Part shown: piece after piece, positions 17,325 to 25,941 of the stretch
How positions within the stretch are numbered: position 1 is the first letter of the stretch
Layout of the letters: each line of letters starts with the position of its first letter
Made by a program: the position numbers and the translations under genes
Notes under the pieces: model-generated
Told to the model about the DNA's origin: nothing
Database searches by the model: none
What the model saw: the letters and a program-made list of their open reading frames with translations, nothing else
Origin: Bacteroidales bacterium
Lineage (GTDB): Bacteria > Bacteroidota > Bacteroidia > Bacteroidales > F082
Assembly: GCA_015709215.1 (NCBI GenBank)
Contig: JACCQN010000029.1
Span: 1 to 43,201, forward strand
DNA: 43,201 nt
Reading direction: 5' to 3'

Positions 17325-18446
17325 TTAAAGTCGTGGTATAGATAAGGTGAAAGTAGTTCCTTCGTCAGGCTTGCTTTCCACTTCGATGGTGCCATTGTAT
17401 TGTTCGATCATTTTTCTGGTGATCGACAAGCCTAGTCCGCTTCCGGTGATTTCTTTGGTTTTGGAGTTTTTGATGCGAACAAAATCCTGAAAGATTTTGT
17501 CGCTTTCTTCGGGGCTCATCCCGATTCCGTTATCGGACACTTTTACTTCCAGATCTTTACCGCGATCGCAAATATACACATCTACTTTACCGCCTTCTTT
17601 ATTGTATTTCACCGCGTTGGATATCAGATTGTTAAAAATAATTTCCATTTCGTTGGCATCAGCTAAAAGTTGAGGGTCGCCCTGTACGTCGAGTTTCATT
17701 TTTACAGATCGCTGAATGGCATAAGGCTCCATGGTATCCATTGCCATTTTAGCTACTTCGGCAAGGTTCACATCACGCATTTTACGTTCTTTTTTGCCTG
17801 ATTCAATTTTAGTAAGATCGAGCAGATCCATAATGAGGTTGCGCATTCCTTTGAGCCGGGTAAGCGAGCGGTCTATAATGCGGTCGTAATCTTCTATTTT
17901 GTCGCCAAACTGTTTTTCCTGCATCATCTTCAGGTAGCCTTCCACAGCGTTGATGGGCGATTTAAGCTCGTGCGAAAGCACCGAAAGGAACTGGAAACGA
18001 ATCTGTTTACCTTCTTCCTGCATCTTACGCGTCATGCGTTTAAGGAAAAGATGCTTGGCCACATTTTCGATTGACGCGCGCAGTTCCTGAGGCGTAAAAG
18101 GCTTTGGCATAAAATTATAGGCTCCGTTGCGCGTGGCTTTGATGGCTAAATCGAGTGAGGCATATGAGGTGATCATCATAACAGCTAAATCAAAATTTTG
18201 CTGATTGATGTATTCCAAAACTTCGATACCATCGATGCCGGGTAGTTTGTTGTCGAGTAAAACTACATCAACAGTCTGATTGTTAAGCACTTCAATGGCA
18301 TCTTCGCCGGTGCCGGCTTCGATCAGATGAAAATCAAAATCTTCATCCATAAAAGGATAGCCTACGGTATAATTGCCTAAAATGCGCGATACACCGGAGC
18401 GGATACCGGGCTCATCATCCACAACAAGCACGTGTAAAGTTGCCAT
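17325..18446 (-). CDS. Receiver-histidine kinase fusion (soluble)
   Basis: A 373-residue cytoplasmic protein. An N-terminal receiver domain has acidic residues D10/D11, phospho-acceptor D65 (VVLLDNKLPG) and K115. A HisKA domain follows with H159 (LSHELKSPINAV), then an HATPase domain with N-box NLISNAVKYN, G1 DNGIGM and G2 GSGLGLSI. There is no sensor or membrane segment. Input is therefore probably phosphotransfer to the receiver from another kinase, most likely the hydrogenase-kinase two genes upstream, which then tunes this kinase. It is in the hydrogenase operon, 12 nt after a stand-alone receiver and 20 nt before hydG. Confidence 0.92.
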   Translation of the reverse strand: MATLHVLVVDDEPGIRSGVSRILGNYTVGYPFMDEDFDFHLIEAGTGEDAIEVLNNQTVDVVLLDNKLPGIDGIEVLEYINQQNFDLAVMMITSYASLDLAIKATRNGAYNFMPKPFTPQELRASIENVAKHLFLKRMTRKMQEEGKQIRFQFLSVLSHELKSPINAVEGYLKMMQEKQFGDKIEDYDRIIDRSLTRLKGMRNLIMDLLDLTKIESGKKERKMRDVNLAEVAKMAMDTMEPYAIQRSVKMKLDVQGDPQLLADANEMEIIFNNLISNAVKYNKEGGKVDVYICDRGKDLEVKVSDNGIGMSPEESDKIFQDFVRIKNSKTKEITGSGLGLSITRKMIEQYNGTIEVESKPDEGTTFTLSIPRL

Positions 18447-18458
18447 GATAAGTTAGCT

Positions 18459-18854
18459 TTAGAGTTTTAACAGTTTATTGATTTCGCGGTGAAGCTGATC
18501 GGGGCGTATTCCTTTTTCGAGATAAAGGTCGGCTTTGATCCAGTCGCGATCGTTTTCGTTGTATAAATCGAAATTGTATCCCGTTTCGGCAGTAACGGCA
18601 GAAGCCAGGATGATCGGCATATCAGGATATTTGCGTTTGGCTTTGTACGACAAGATAAAGCCGCTGTCTTCCTGTTCCATCATCAGATCAAAAATAGCCA
18701 GATCGGGTTGGGTAGTTTCCAGTACCTTTTCGGCTTCAGCTTGGCTTTCGGCTGTTTTAACCCTAAAACCGAGGTTTTTTACCATTGCTTCCATCTGGAA
18801 GAGGTAATCGGCGTCGTCATCGGCAATCAGAATCAGTTTTTTTTCGTTGCTCAT
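18459..18854 (-). CDS. Stand-alone receiver domain protein
   Basis: A 131-residue CheY-like protein with acidic pocket D12-D14 and phospho-acceptor D56 (LAIFDLMMEQ). It has no output domain. A modified C-terminal half (YNENDRDWIKADLYLEKG) replaces the usual KP loop. It follows the hydrogenase-kinase by 22 nt and precedes the receiver-kinase by 12 nt, which suggests a phosphorelay intermediate. It could instead act on the hydrogenase by protein contact. Confidence 0.88.
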   Translation of the reverse strand: MSNEKKLILIADDDADYLFQMEAMVKNLGFRVKTAESQAEAEKVLETTQPDLAIFDLMMEQEDSGFILSYKAKRKYPDMPIILASAVTAETGYNFDLYNENDRDWIKADLYLEKGIRPDQLHREINKLLKL

Positions 18855-18876
18855 AGTTTACGATTTTATCAATTTT

Positions 18877-20862
18877 TTAGGCCGGATTGCGGGGCAAACG
18901 GATTGTAAAAGTTGTACCTGTTGGTCCTTTTTCCGGTTCATTATTCGATTTTACATCAATTTTTCCTTTGTGCATCTTCACGATGCCATAGCATAAGGGC
19001 AGTCCAAGACCTGTGCCTTTTCCTACCTCTTTTGTTGTGAAGAAGGGTGTGAAAACTTTTTCCATATTTTCGGGCGAAATGCCAATGCCCTGATCGCTGA
19101 TGGCGATAATCACATCTTCTCCTTTTTCGCTAATGGATAGGGTGATTTCGCCGCCTTCGGGCATAGCTTCCACGGCATTTTTTTCGAGGTTGGTGAGCAC
19201 TTGCATCATCTGATCGGCATCAAAAAAAACATAGGGATCATCCAAATCGACTTGTAGTTTGATGGTAATATTTTCGGGACAGATGATGCTTTGTATGCTT
19301 CGGCTTACAAACTTTTCGAGATGTATTTGTGTGAGCCGAACCTGATTTTTACGGGCAAAATTGAGTAATCCACCCACTATCTTACGGCAGCGTTCGGCTT
19401 GTTCAACGATCAGTTTTAAGTCGGTTTTTGTGGTGTCGTCGGCAATTTCATCTAATAACAGGTTGCTATACAGGGTAATTACGCCAAGTGGGTTATTTAA
19501 TTCATGAGCGATACCGGCCGAAAGTTGACCCATATGCGCCAGCTTTTCGGATTGCTTCAAGGCTTCGCGCGCACTGGCCAGTTCCTGGTTGCTCAGGTTA
19601 ACTTTATCGATAGATTGATGTAGTTTTTCAATGGTATAGGGCAGGCACATTTCGGTTTCGGCAAGTCCTTGCACAATGGCAATGGCATGTTCTACGCAGG
19701 TGTCATAACCACATGCTCCACAGTCGAGGAAATCGGATGGGTCATTTTTACCCATTTTTTTGAGTATTTCAGCAATATCATTTGACGATGGGATAGGTGT
19801 GCGGCGGTCCATCTGTACGAAGCTGGTTGACAGGTCAATAGATTTTGCTAATTCCATATTAGCTTTCCATTGCTCCTGATCAAAATCTTCTAGTTTTTGA
19901 GTTACGTAATTGGATATACAAGAACGGCGCATGTATTTTTTTCCTTCTTCGCTCATTCCTGGCCCCATGATGCAGCCTTCACAACAGAGCAGCTCCAAAT
20001 GGCGGGCATTTAAGGTGCCTTGCGAGAATTCGGTCAAGGCATCCTTAACATTGATGCGGCCTTCGGCAACTATCACATTACCTTTGGTGATATCTGCTTC
20101 TACGTCCATATTTTGCAACAAGCCGTGGCTCACCGGAAATATGGCTCCTTTGCCTGCAAAAGGTGGATCAAAATCGCATGCCAGATCTTCATCCGGTTTG
20201 ATGCGATGCTGTCTAAACATTTCACGCAATTCAGTAAAAGTGAGCGCATAATCAATTTCATCCGATTCTGCTTTTTTAGCCACACAGGGTCCGATAAACA
20301 CTATCTGCAGATCATCACCGTATTTCTTTTTTAGGAATCGTGAGCTGGCAACCATAGGTGAAACCAGTGGGGCCAGGTTATCAACCATCTCGGGTAAGTA
20401 ATGCTCTACATAATATACGATGGCCGGACAATCGGAGTTAATAATGCCCTTTGAATCTTGTTGATGATACAGCTTTTTATAGGCAACGGACACCATGTCG
20501 GCACCAAAGGCCACTTCGGTAACCAATTCAAATCCAAGTTTTTTAACCATTCCAACCAGAATACGGTAATCTTTGATTTCTGTAAACTCAGCCGGAAAGC
20601 TTGGTGCCAGACATGCTGCCGTTCGTTGCCCGCTTTTTAACAATTCACTCACCTCGTCAGTTAACCGTAGATACACTTTAGCTTCCTGACGGCAGACACG
20701 CACACAATTGCCGCAGCCGATGCAGCGCTCGCTGAGCACCTCGGCCTGGCCGTTGATGATTTTGATGGCTTTTACAGGGCATTCGCGCACACAGGTATAA
20801 CACACCCTGCACCGATCCTTTACGGTAAAAACCAATTGTCTATAATTTGTATTGTGTGCCAT
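18877..20862 (-). CDS. Hydrogenase-like sensor fused to histidine kinase (HydS-type)
   Basis: A 661-residue cytoplasmic fusion. Residues 12-65 carry two [4Fe-4S] ferredoxin motifs. Residues about 80-310 are an [FeFe]-hydrogenase H-domain in which the four ligands of the cubane are kept (C145 in SDCP, C193 in GPCVAKK, C293 and C297 in CCEGC). The Cys that shuttles protons in catalytic enzymes (first Cys of TSCCP) is replaced by Asp. C381, C384, C389 and C406 match the PF04060-type Fe-S cluster pattern. From about 430 a coiled linker leads to HisKA with H453 (AHELNNPLGV) and an intact HATPase (NLEKNAVEA, DQGIGIS, GTGLGLPL). The inferred role is sensing H2 or redox state and starting a phosphorelay. 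It follows hydA by 15 nt. Confidence 0.9.
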   Translation of the reverse strand: MAHNTNYRQLVFTVKDRCRVCYTCVRECPVKAIKIINGQAEVLSERCIGCGNCVRVCRQEAKVYLRLTDEVSELLKSGQRTAACLAPSFPAEFTEIKDYRILVGMVKKLGFELVTEVAFGADMVSVAYKKLYHQQDSKGIINSDCPAIVYYVEHYLPEMVDNLAPLVSPMVASSRFLKKKYGDDLQIVFIGPCVAKKAESDEIDYALTFTELREMFRQHRIKPDEDLACDFDPPFAGKGAIFPVSHGLLQNMDVEADITKGNVIVAEGRINVKDALTEFSQGTLNARHLELLCCEGCIMGPGMSEEGKKYMRRSCISNYVTQKLEDFDQEQWKANMELAKSIDLSTSFVQMDRRTPIPSSNDIAEILKKMGKNDPSDFLDCGACGYDTCVEHAIAIVQGLAETEMCLPYTIEKLHQSIDKVNLSNQELASAREALKQSEKLAHMGQLSAGIAHELNNPLGVITLYSNLLLDEIADDTTKTDLKLIVEQAERCRKIVGGLLNFARKNQVRLTQIHLEKFVSRSIQSIICPENITIKLQVDLDDPYVFFDADQMMQVLTNLEKNAVEAMPEGGEITLSISEKGEDVIIAISDQGIGISPENMEKVFTPFFTTKEVGKGTGLGLPLCYGIVKMHKGKIDVKSNNEPEKGPTGTTFTIRLPRNPA

Positions 20863-20877
20863 TTTAGGGTTTTATTG

Positions 20878-22599
20878 CTAGTTTACATCCCTTTTTTGAT
20901 AGTGGGTATGCAGCAGTTCATGACTCTTATGTCCGAGCGGCTTACCCAGGAATTTATCATATAACTCGGTGATGTAGGGATTTTTATGTGAGACCTTAAT
21001 AGCATCTTTTTCGTCGATATCATAAAGCGACATCATTCTCGATTTAACGGCTTTTTCGTCGGTACCGATAGGTTGCCCACCTCCGTTGATACATCCTCCA
21101 GGGCAGGCCATTACCTCAATAAAATGCAGATCGTTGCGTCCGTTCCTGATTTCTTCCATTAAGATTTCAGCGTTTTTAAGTCCGCTAACTACAGCTACAC
21201 CCACTTCCAGCTCGCCAATATTTATTTTGGCTTCTTTGCGTCCTTCAAGGCCACGCACAGCTTTCACCTGGAATTTTACCATTTCTTTTCCGGTGATAAA
21301 GTAATGTACTGAACGGATTGCAGCTTCCATCACTCCACCGGAAGTGCCAAATATTTTACCCGCCGAAGAGCGCGTGCCAAGTGGTGAATCTGCTAATTCG
21401 GGCTCCAATTTATTGATATCGATACCGTAAAGCCGTATCATGCGGGCCAGTTCGCGTGTGGTAAGTACGGCATCAACATCTGATATCCCGTTTTGTATCA
21501 TCTCTTCACGTTGTTGCTCAAACTTTTTGGCGGTACAGGGCATTATTGACACGGAATAGATATTTTCGGGGGCAATCTTTTCTGTTTCGGCAAAATAGCT
21601 TTTGATAATGGCTCCCATCATCTGTTGAGGCGATTTACAGCTTGAAAGGTTTTCGAGCAAATCTGACTGAAACTCTTCGGCATATTTTATCCAACCCGGA
21701 CAGCAGCTGGTTATCATTGGCAGCTTACCTTGGTTTTGTACTCGATGCACCAGCTCCGAAGCTTCTTCCATAATGGTAAGGTCGGCCGAGAAGGAGGTGT
21801 CGAACACAAAATCGAACCCCATCAAACGCAGGGCGGCATTCATCAATCCGATCATATTTTGCCCGCCTGGCAAACCAAATTCTTCGGCCAACGACACGGA
21901 GATAGATGGAGCATACTGCACTACCACCGTTTTTTCGGGGTTTGCAAGCATATCTTTTACCTCCGAAATATGTCCTTTTTCTTTGAGGGCGCCGGTTGGG
22001 CAAACCATGATGCATTGTCCGCAATTGACGCAAGTGGATAGGTTGAGGCCATGGTTAAATGAAGTGCCGATAAAGGTTTTGCTTCCGCGGCCAACAAATT
22101 CGATCGCTGAAACGCCTTCAATTTCTTCACACACTCTCACACAACGTCCGCAGAGGATACATTTCTCAGGATCGCGCACGATACTGGCACTCGAAACATC
22201 GAGCTTATATTTGTTTTTTTGTCCGCTGATTCTTCTTTCGCGTATGTTGAGGTCTTCCGAGAGGTCTTGTAATTCGCAGCTTCCGTTGCGTTCGCAATAA
22301 AGACAGTCGTCGGGGTGATTGCTAAGCAGCAGCTCTACGATGGTTTTTCGTGATTCGATAACCCTTGGTGAGTGTGTTTTGATTTTCATGCCGTTCATCA
22401 CCGGCTCAGAACAGGCTGTAACCAAGTTGCGACGTCCTGCTACCTCTACCACACACATACGGCAGGCTCCGGTTGGGAACAAGCCTTTTATGTGACAAAG
22501 GGTAGGAACGTTTATCCCGTTTTGGTTCAGGGCTTCCAAAATTGTATCTCCCTGATTGGCAGTAATAATATTATTGTTAACTTCTATCGTTAAGTTCAT
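20878..22599 (-). CDS. hydA: [FeFe]-hydrogenase catalytic subunit HydA (NADH-dependent, trimeric type)
   Basis: A 573-residue enzyme with a plant-type [2Fe-2S] domain (C35, C46, C49, C63), a His-Cys [4Fe-4S] site (H95, C99, C102, C108) and two ferredoxin clusters (C147-C157 and C190-C200). The H-domain has all three signatures: TSCCPGW with C299/C300, MPCTAKKFE with C355, and EVMACPGGCINGGG with C499/C503. The proton-transfer Cys C299 is present, so catalysis is expected. With hydB and hydC this is the multimeric, often electron-bifurcating type that couples NADH and ferredoxin oxidation to H2 formation, or the reverse. Whether this one bifurcates cannot be decided here. It is 31 nt from hydB. 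Confidence 0.97.
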   Translation of the reverse strand: MNLTIEVNNNIITANQGDTILEALNQNGINVPTLCHIKGLFPTGACRMCVVEVAGRRNLVTACSEPVMNGMKIKTHSPRVIESRKTIVELLLSNHPDDCLYCERNGSCELQDLSEDLNIRERRISGQKNKYKLDVSSASIVRDPEKCILCGRCVRVCEEIEGVSAIEFVGRGSKTFIGTSFNHGLNLSTCVNCGQCIMVCPTGALKEKGHISEVKDMLANPEKTVVVQYAPSISVSLAEEFGLPGGQNMIGLMNAALRLMGFDFVFDTSFSADLTIMEEASELVHRVQNQGKLPMITSCCPGWIKYAEEFQSDLLENLSSCKSPQQMMGAIIKSYFAETEKIAPENIYSVSIMPCTAKKFEQQREEMIQNGISDVDAVLTTRELARMIRLYGIDINKLEPELADSPLGTRSSAGKIFGTSGGVMEAAIRSVHYFITGKEMVKFQVKAVRGLEGRKEAKINIGELEVGVAVVSGLKNAEILMEEIRNGRNDLHFIEVMACPGGCINGGGQPIGTDEKAVKSRMMSLYDIDEKDAIKVSHKNPYITELYDKFLGKPLGHKSHELLHTHYQKRDVN

Positions 22600-22630
22600 T
22601 GTTTCAGGTTTTTATGAGGTTTATACCCAT

Positions 22631-24571
22631 TTAGCTTACCATTACAGCATCGAATTTACAGGCTTCTTCGCAGGCACCGCAGCTGATGCATTTATCCTGA
22701 ATGATAAAATGCGGTTGTTTGCGACCGCCGATGATGGCTCCTGTGGGGCATTTTTTGGTGCATATGATACAACCTGTACATTTTTCTACGTCGATGGTAT
22801 ATTCACGAAGGTTTGAGCATACACCGGCACGGCATTTTTTATCAAAAACATGCTCCTCATATTCTTCGCGAAACCATTTGAGGGTGCTTAAAACCGGATT
22901 GGGAGCTGTTTGTCCGAGCCCGCAAAGGGAGGTGTCCTGAATCACTTTGCCCAGTTTTTCGAGTTGCATAACCCCTTTCATACGTGCCAGCGGTTCATGT
23001 GTTTCACGGTTTTTTGGTTTACTGGTGATGCTTTCGAGTATTTCGAGCATGCGACGGGTGCCTTCACGACAAGGGATACATTTTCCACAACTTTCACGCT
23101 GGATAAAATCCATGAAAAACTTAGCCACATCCACCATGCAAGTGTCTTCGTCCATCACAACCATTCCTCCCGAACCCATCATGGCACCTACATTAATCAG
23201 GTTTTCGTAATCTATCTCGATGTCCAAATTTAATTCTGTTACACAACCACCAGACGGTCCGCCCATTTGTACAGCTTTAAATTTTTTGCCATTGGCAATG
23301 CCACCGGCTATTTTAAAGATGATATCGCGAACGGTTGTTCCCATTGGGATTTCGACCAAGCCTGTGGTAGCAATTTTTCCAGAGAGGGCAAACACTTTAG
23401 TGCCTTTGCTGGTAGCCGTACCCATGCTGTTGAACCAGTCAGCGCCTTTATTGATAATGGTAGGAAGGTTCGAGAGTGTTTCAACATTGTTGATGATAGT
23501 GGGTTTGCCAAATAATCCGCTCACTGCCGGGAAAGGCGGGCGAGGGCGTGGCATGCCGCGACGTCCTTCGATACTGTGGATGAGTGCTGTTTCTTCGCCA
23601 CAAACGAAGGCTCCGGCGCCTTTTTTGATTACAATATCCAAATCGATTCCTGAGCCGAAAATGTTTTTTCCGAGTAGTCCGTATTCTTTTGCTTGTTTGA
23701 TGGCGATCACCAAACGTTCGATAGCCAGTGGATATTCGGCACGGATATACACATAAGCTTTGCTCGCTCCAATGGCATAAGCTGCAAGAGCCATTCCTTC
23801 GAGCAATTTGTGCGGGTCGCCTTCAATAACAGCACGATCCATAAATGCGCCCGGGTCGCCCTCGTCGGCATTACAAATAAGGTATTTTTGATCGGCCTCG
23901 GTAGCGAGGGCAAACTTCCATTTTTTACCCGTTGGGAAGCCTCCGCCGCCTCGGCCGCGTAATCCACTTTTTTCGATGTAATTGCAAAGCTCCTCGCGGC
24001 TAAAAATTTTTAAAGCATTCAGATAAGCTTTATAACCATTGCGAGCAATGTATTCTTCGATGCTAACCGGATCGCTAATTCCACAGTTTTCAAGTACCAG
24101 ACGCAGCTGAGGTTTAAAGAAAAAATGGTCTTTCAGGGCAGGAACATCAGCCCAGTCGGTTTCGTCTTCCTGTTCGGCAAATTGGCCAAGTACAGGATGT
24201 TGCGGGAGCTGCCCTGCAAAAATACTATCGAGAATGGTGGTAACATCTTTTCCGGTTACCTTTTCGAATGAAAGGCGTTTTTTCCCAGGCAGTTTTACGT
24301 CCAGGATAGGTTCAGAAGAACACAAGCCGATACAGCCAACGGGAATTACCTGGGCATCAATATTTTTTTCGGAGAGATAGTTTTTAGCCATCTTGATGGT
24401 TTCGGCTGCACCAGCTCCAAGGCCGCAGGTGCCGGCGCCCACAAAGATTACCGGTTTGTCGTTATGCTCCTTTTTTATTACCTGAAGTTTTTTTGCTGTT
24501 TCAGGATTGAGTGTGGCTTTTTCGCTCTGTTGCAACACTTGCTCAATTAAAAACTGCTGTTCTGTTTGCAT
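22631..24571 (-). CDS. hydB: NADH-dependent hydrogenase subunit HydB (NuoF-like)
   Basis: A 646-residue flavin subunit. An N-terminal thioredoxin-like domain has Cys at about 49, 80 and 84 (GCIGLC). The NuoF core follows with the FMN/NADH Gly-rich site (GRGGGGFPTGKKW), NADEGDPGAF, and the N3-type [4Fe-4S] motif ESCGKCIPCREGT. Two C-terminal ferredoxin clusters complete it (CTGCIICTKKCP and CISCGACEEAC). It takes NADH electrons via FMN and passes them to HydA. The N-terminal [2Fe-2S] site shows only one Cys on its first half (TCGLGAG), so its cluster ligation is not fully clear. It follows hydC by 2 nt. Confidence 0.96.
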   Translation of the reverse strand: MQTEQQFLIEQVLQQSEKATLNPETAKKLQVIKKEHNDKPVIFVGAGTCGLGAGAAETIKMAKNYLSEKNIDAQVIPVGCIGLCSSEPILDVKLPGKKRLSFEKVTGKDVTTILDSIFAGQLPQHPVLGQFAEQEDETDWADVPALKDHFFFKPQLRLVLENCGISDPVSIEEYIARNGYKAYLNALKIFSREELCNYIEKSGLRGRGGGGFPTGKKWKFALATEADQKYLICNADEGDPGAFMDRAVIEGDPHKLLEGMALAAYAIGASKAYVYIRAEYPLAIERLVIAIKQAKEYGLLGKNIFGSGIDLDIVIKKGAGAFVCGEETALIHSIEGRRGMPRPRPPFPAVSGLFGKPTIINNVETLSNLPTIINKGADWFNSMGTATSKGTKVFALSGKIATTGLVEIPMGTTVRDIIFKIAGGIANGKKFKAVQMGGPSGGCVTELNLDIEIDYENLINVGAMMGSGGMVVMDEDTCMVDVAKFFMDFIQRESCGKCIPCREGTRRMLEILESITSKPKNRETHEPLARMKGVMQLEKLGKVIQDTSLCGLGQTAPNPVLSTLKWFREEYEEHVFDKKCRAGVCSNLREYTIDVEKCTGCIICTKKCPTGAIIGGRKQPHFIIQDKCISCGACEEACKFDAVMVS

Positions 24572-24573
24572 GT

Positions 24574-25038
24574 TTATTCCTCCCTGTTTCTGTAGTCATC
24601 AAAAATTGACTTAATCATATCAGTTGTCACCTTGGCGTGAAACTCGCCGTTGATGCTGATCACCGGTGCCAGGCCACAGGCTCCGATGCAGGCCACTACT
24701 TCGAGGCTGAAAAGTTTGTCTTTGGTTGTTTGTCCGGTTTTGATCTTCAACTGCTTTTCTATTTCATCAAGCACAGTAGCCGATCCCAGCACATGACATG
24801 CCGTGCCGCGGCATACCTGAACATGATATTTTCCGGGCTGGTTGAATCGGAATTGATTATAAAAGGTTGCTACACCAAAGATTTTACTGGCAGGCATCTT
24901 TAGGTATTTGCCTACTTCTATCACAGATTCTTCGGATAAGAAACCGATCTTTTCCTGCACTTGCTGCAGAATGGGAATCAGGCTGTCGCGGCCTGCATCC
25001 GGATACTGGTCTAAGATTTCCTGAACAGTGGTTTTCAT
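24574..25038 (-). CDS. hydC: NADH-dependent hydrogenase subunit HydC (NuoE-like)
   Basis: A 154-residue thioredoxin-fold [2Fe-2S] protein with ligands C76-x4-C81 (CRGTAC) and C117-x3-C121 (CIGAC), the NuoE/HydC pattern. The N-terminal helical bundle (residues 1-60) is also standard. It is the small electron-relay subunit of the HydABC complex. The ATG at 25038 is 77 nt after the upstream receiver gene and its stop is 2 nt before hydB. Confidence 0.95.
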   Translation of the reverse strand: MKTTVQEILDQYPDAGRDSLIPILQQVQEKIGFLSEESVIEVGKYLKMPASKIFGVATFYNQFRFNQPGKYHVQVCRGTACHVLGSATVLDEIEKQLKIKTGQTTKDKLFSLEVVACIGACGLAPVISINGEFHAKVTTDMIKSIFDDYRNREE

Positions 25039-25115
25039 AGTATATATTTCAATTAAAACTTTCGGGCTTTGGTTGCAGCGTTAGTCTGCCACCTATTTCC
25101 TCTATTGAAACAGGC

Positions 25116-25634
25116 TTAATTAAGAGGATTAGCTGATTTTTGTTCCAGCAGACGTTCTACCTCCGGAAGAAGCCTGTTTTTATCGACCGGCTTGCGGATG
25201 AATCCATTTACCGGAACCCATACCGAATGGCCATTCTCGGCGCGGTAATCGATACCGGAGTTGCCAGTTACGATATCACGGATCAGAATAACCTGTAATT
25301 CTTTATAGTTTGGATCGTTGCGGAATTCACGAGCCATTGCCTGAACACTGGGTTTGGTGGTCATCAGCACTTCTATAGAGGTTTCTATCAGGGTGGGGAT
25401 ACCTGCCAGTTTGGGATTATCAACGAATTCACGTGCCATTTCGAAGCCTTCATAATGTGTTGTCATCATCACATCGAGGATGGCCAAATCCGGTTTTTCC
25501 TGTAATGCTTTTTCCAGTCCTTCTTGTTTGTTGAAGGCAGAAACTACTTCATATCCCTCGTTGGTAAGGATTTGTTCCAGCATGGTGATCACGTCCATGT
25601 CGTCGTCAACTACTAAAATTTTTGCTTTTGCCAT
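25116..25634 (-). CDS. Stand-alone receiver protein at the head of the hydrogenase operon
   Basis: A 172-residue receiver-domain protein with acidic D10-D12 and phospho-acceptor D54 (LAILDVMM). An extended beta4-beta5 region of about 50 residues (NGHSVWVPVNGFIRKP) is larger than in CheY, and there is no DNA-binding domain. It is the first gene after the operon promoter and 77 nt before hydC. Similar modified receivers accompany hydrogenase gene clusters, so a role in the same phosphorelay as the hydrogenase-kinase is inferred. Confidence 0.85.
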   Translation of the reverse strand: MAKAKILVVDDDMDVITMLEQILTNEGYEVVSAFNKQEGLEKALQEKPDLAILDVMMTTHYEGFEMAREFVDNPKLAGIPTLIETSIEVLMTTKPSVQAMAREFRNDPNYKELQVILIRDIVTGNSGIDYRAENGHSVWVPVNGFIRKPVDKNRLLPEVERLLEQKSANPLN

Positions 25635-25687
25635 TTTACTAAGTTTTTTGGGTTAGAACCATTGTTATATAATTAACAATCAAAGAG

Positions 25688-25716
25688 CAAAAGTAATGAA
25701 GATACATAAACCAAAA
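25688..25716 (-). promoter_or_regulatory. Probable promoter of the hydrogenase operon
   Basis: On the minus strand TACTTTTG (25695-25688) fits the -7 element TAnnTTTG. TTTTG (25716-25712) may be the -33 element, with 16 nt between, a little short. The leader to the receiver ATG is about 45-50 nt. It is the only good candidate upstream of the 12-kb operon. Confidence 0.5.
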
Positions 25717-25915
25717 CAGGTTTATTGTTACTATTTTCACAATGAAAAATTTGCTGATTAGTGCTTAATTTACCCTGTAATTTTACGCAAAGGAGGTTGT
25801 TAAAAATGGTAATTGCTAATATTCTCAAGGGGTCAAGCCTTTTCGTACCGACATAATTTGGAGTTTTTTATGGTTATGAAGTGCAGCGTTCGGTTAGCTC
25901 ATCTACAAAATAATG

Positions 25916-25923
25916 TATTTTTG
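25916..25923 (+). promoter_or_regulatory. Promoter -7 element of ftsX
   Basis: TATTTTTG matches TAnnTTTG and lies 19 nt before the ATG at 25942. It falls inside the longer open frame that begins at 25813, which argues for the downstream start of ftsX. The rest of 25635-25915 shows only the hydrogenase promoter and AT-rich sequence. Confidence 0.5.
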
Positions 25924-25941
25924 TCTCAAATCCGCGGGATT

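Noticed and set aside
21725-22300. Several frames of 100-175 codons opposite or across hydA
   Set aside because: They overlap a fully conserved hydrogenase gene and show no family features.
25813-25941. Longer N-terminus for FtsX
   Set aside because: The 43 extra residues look non-conserved, and a promoter-like element lies within them.
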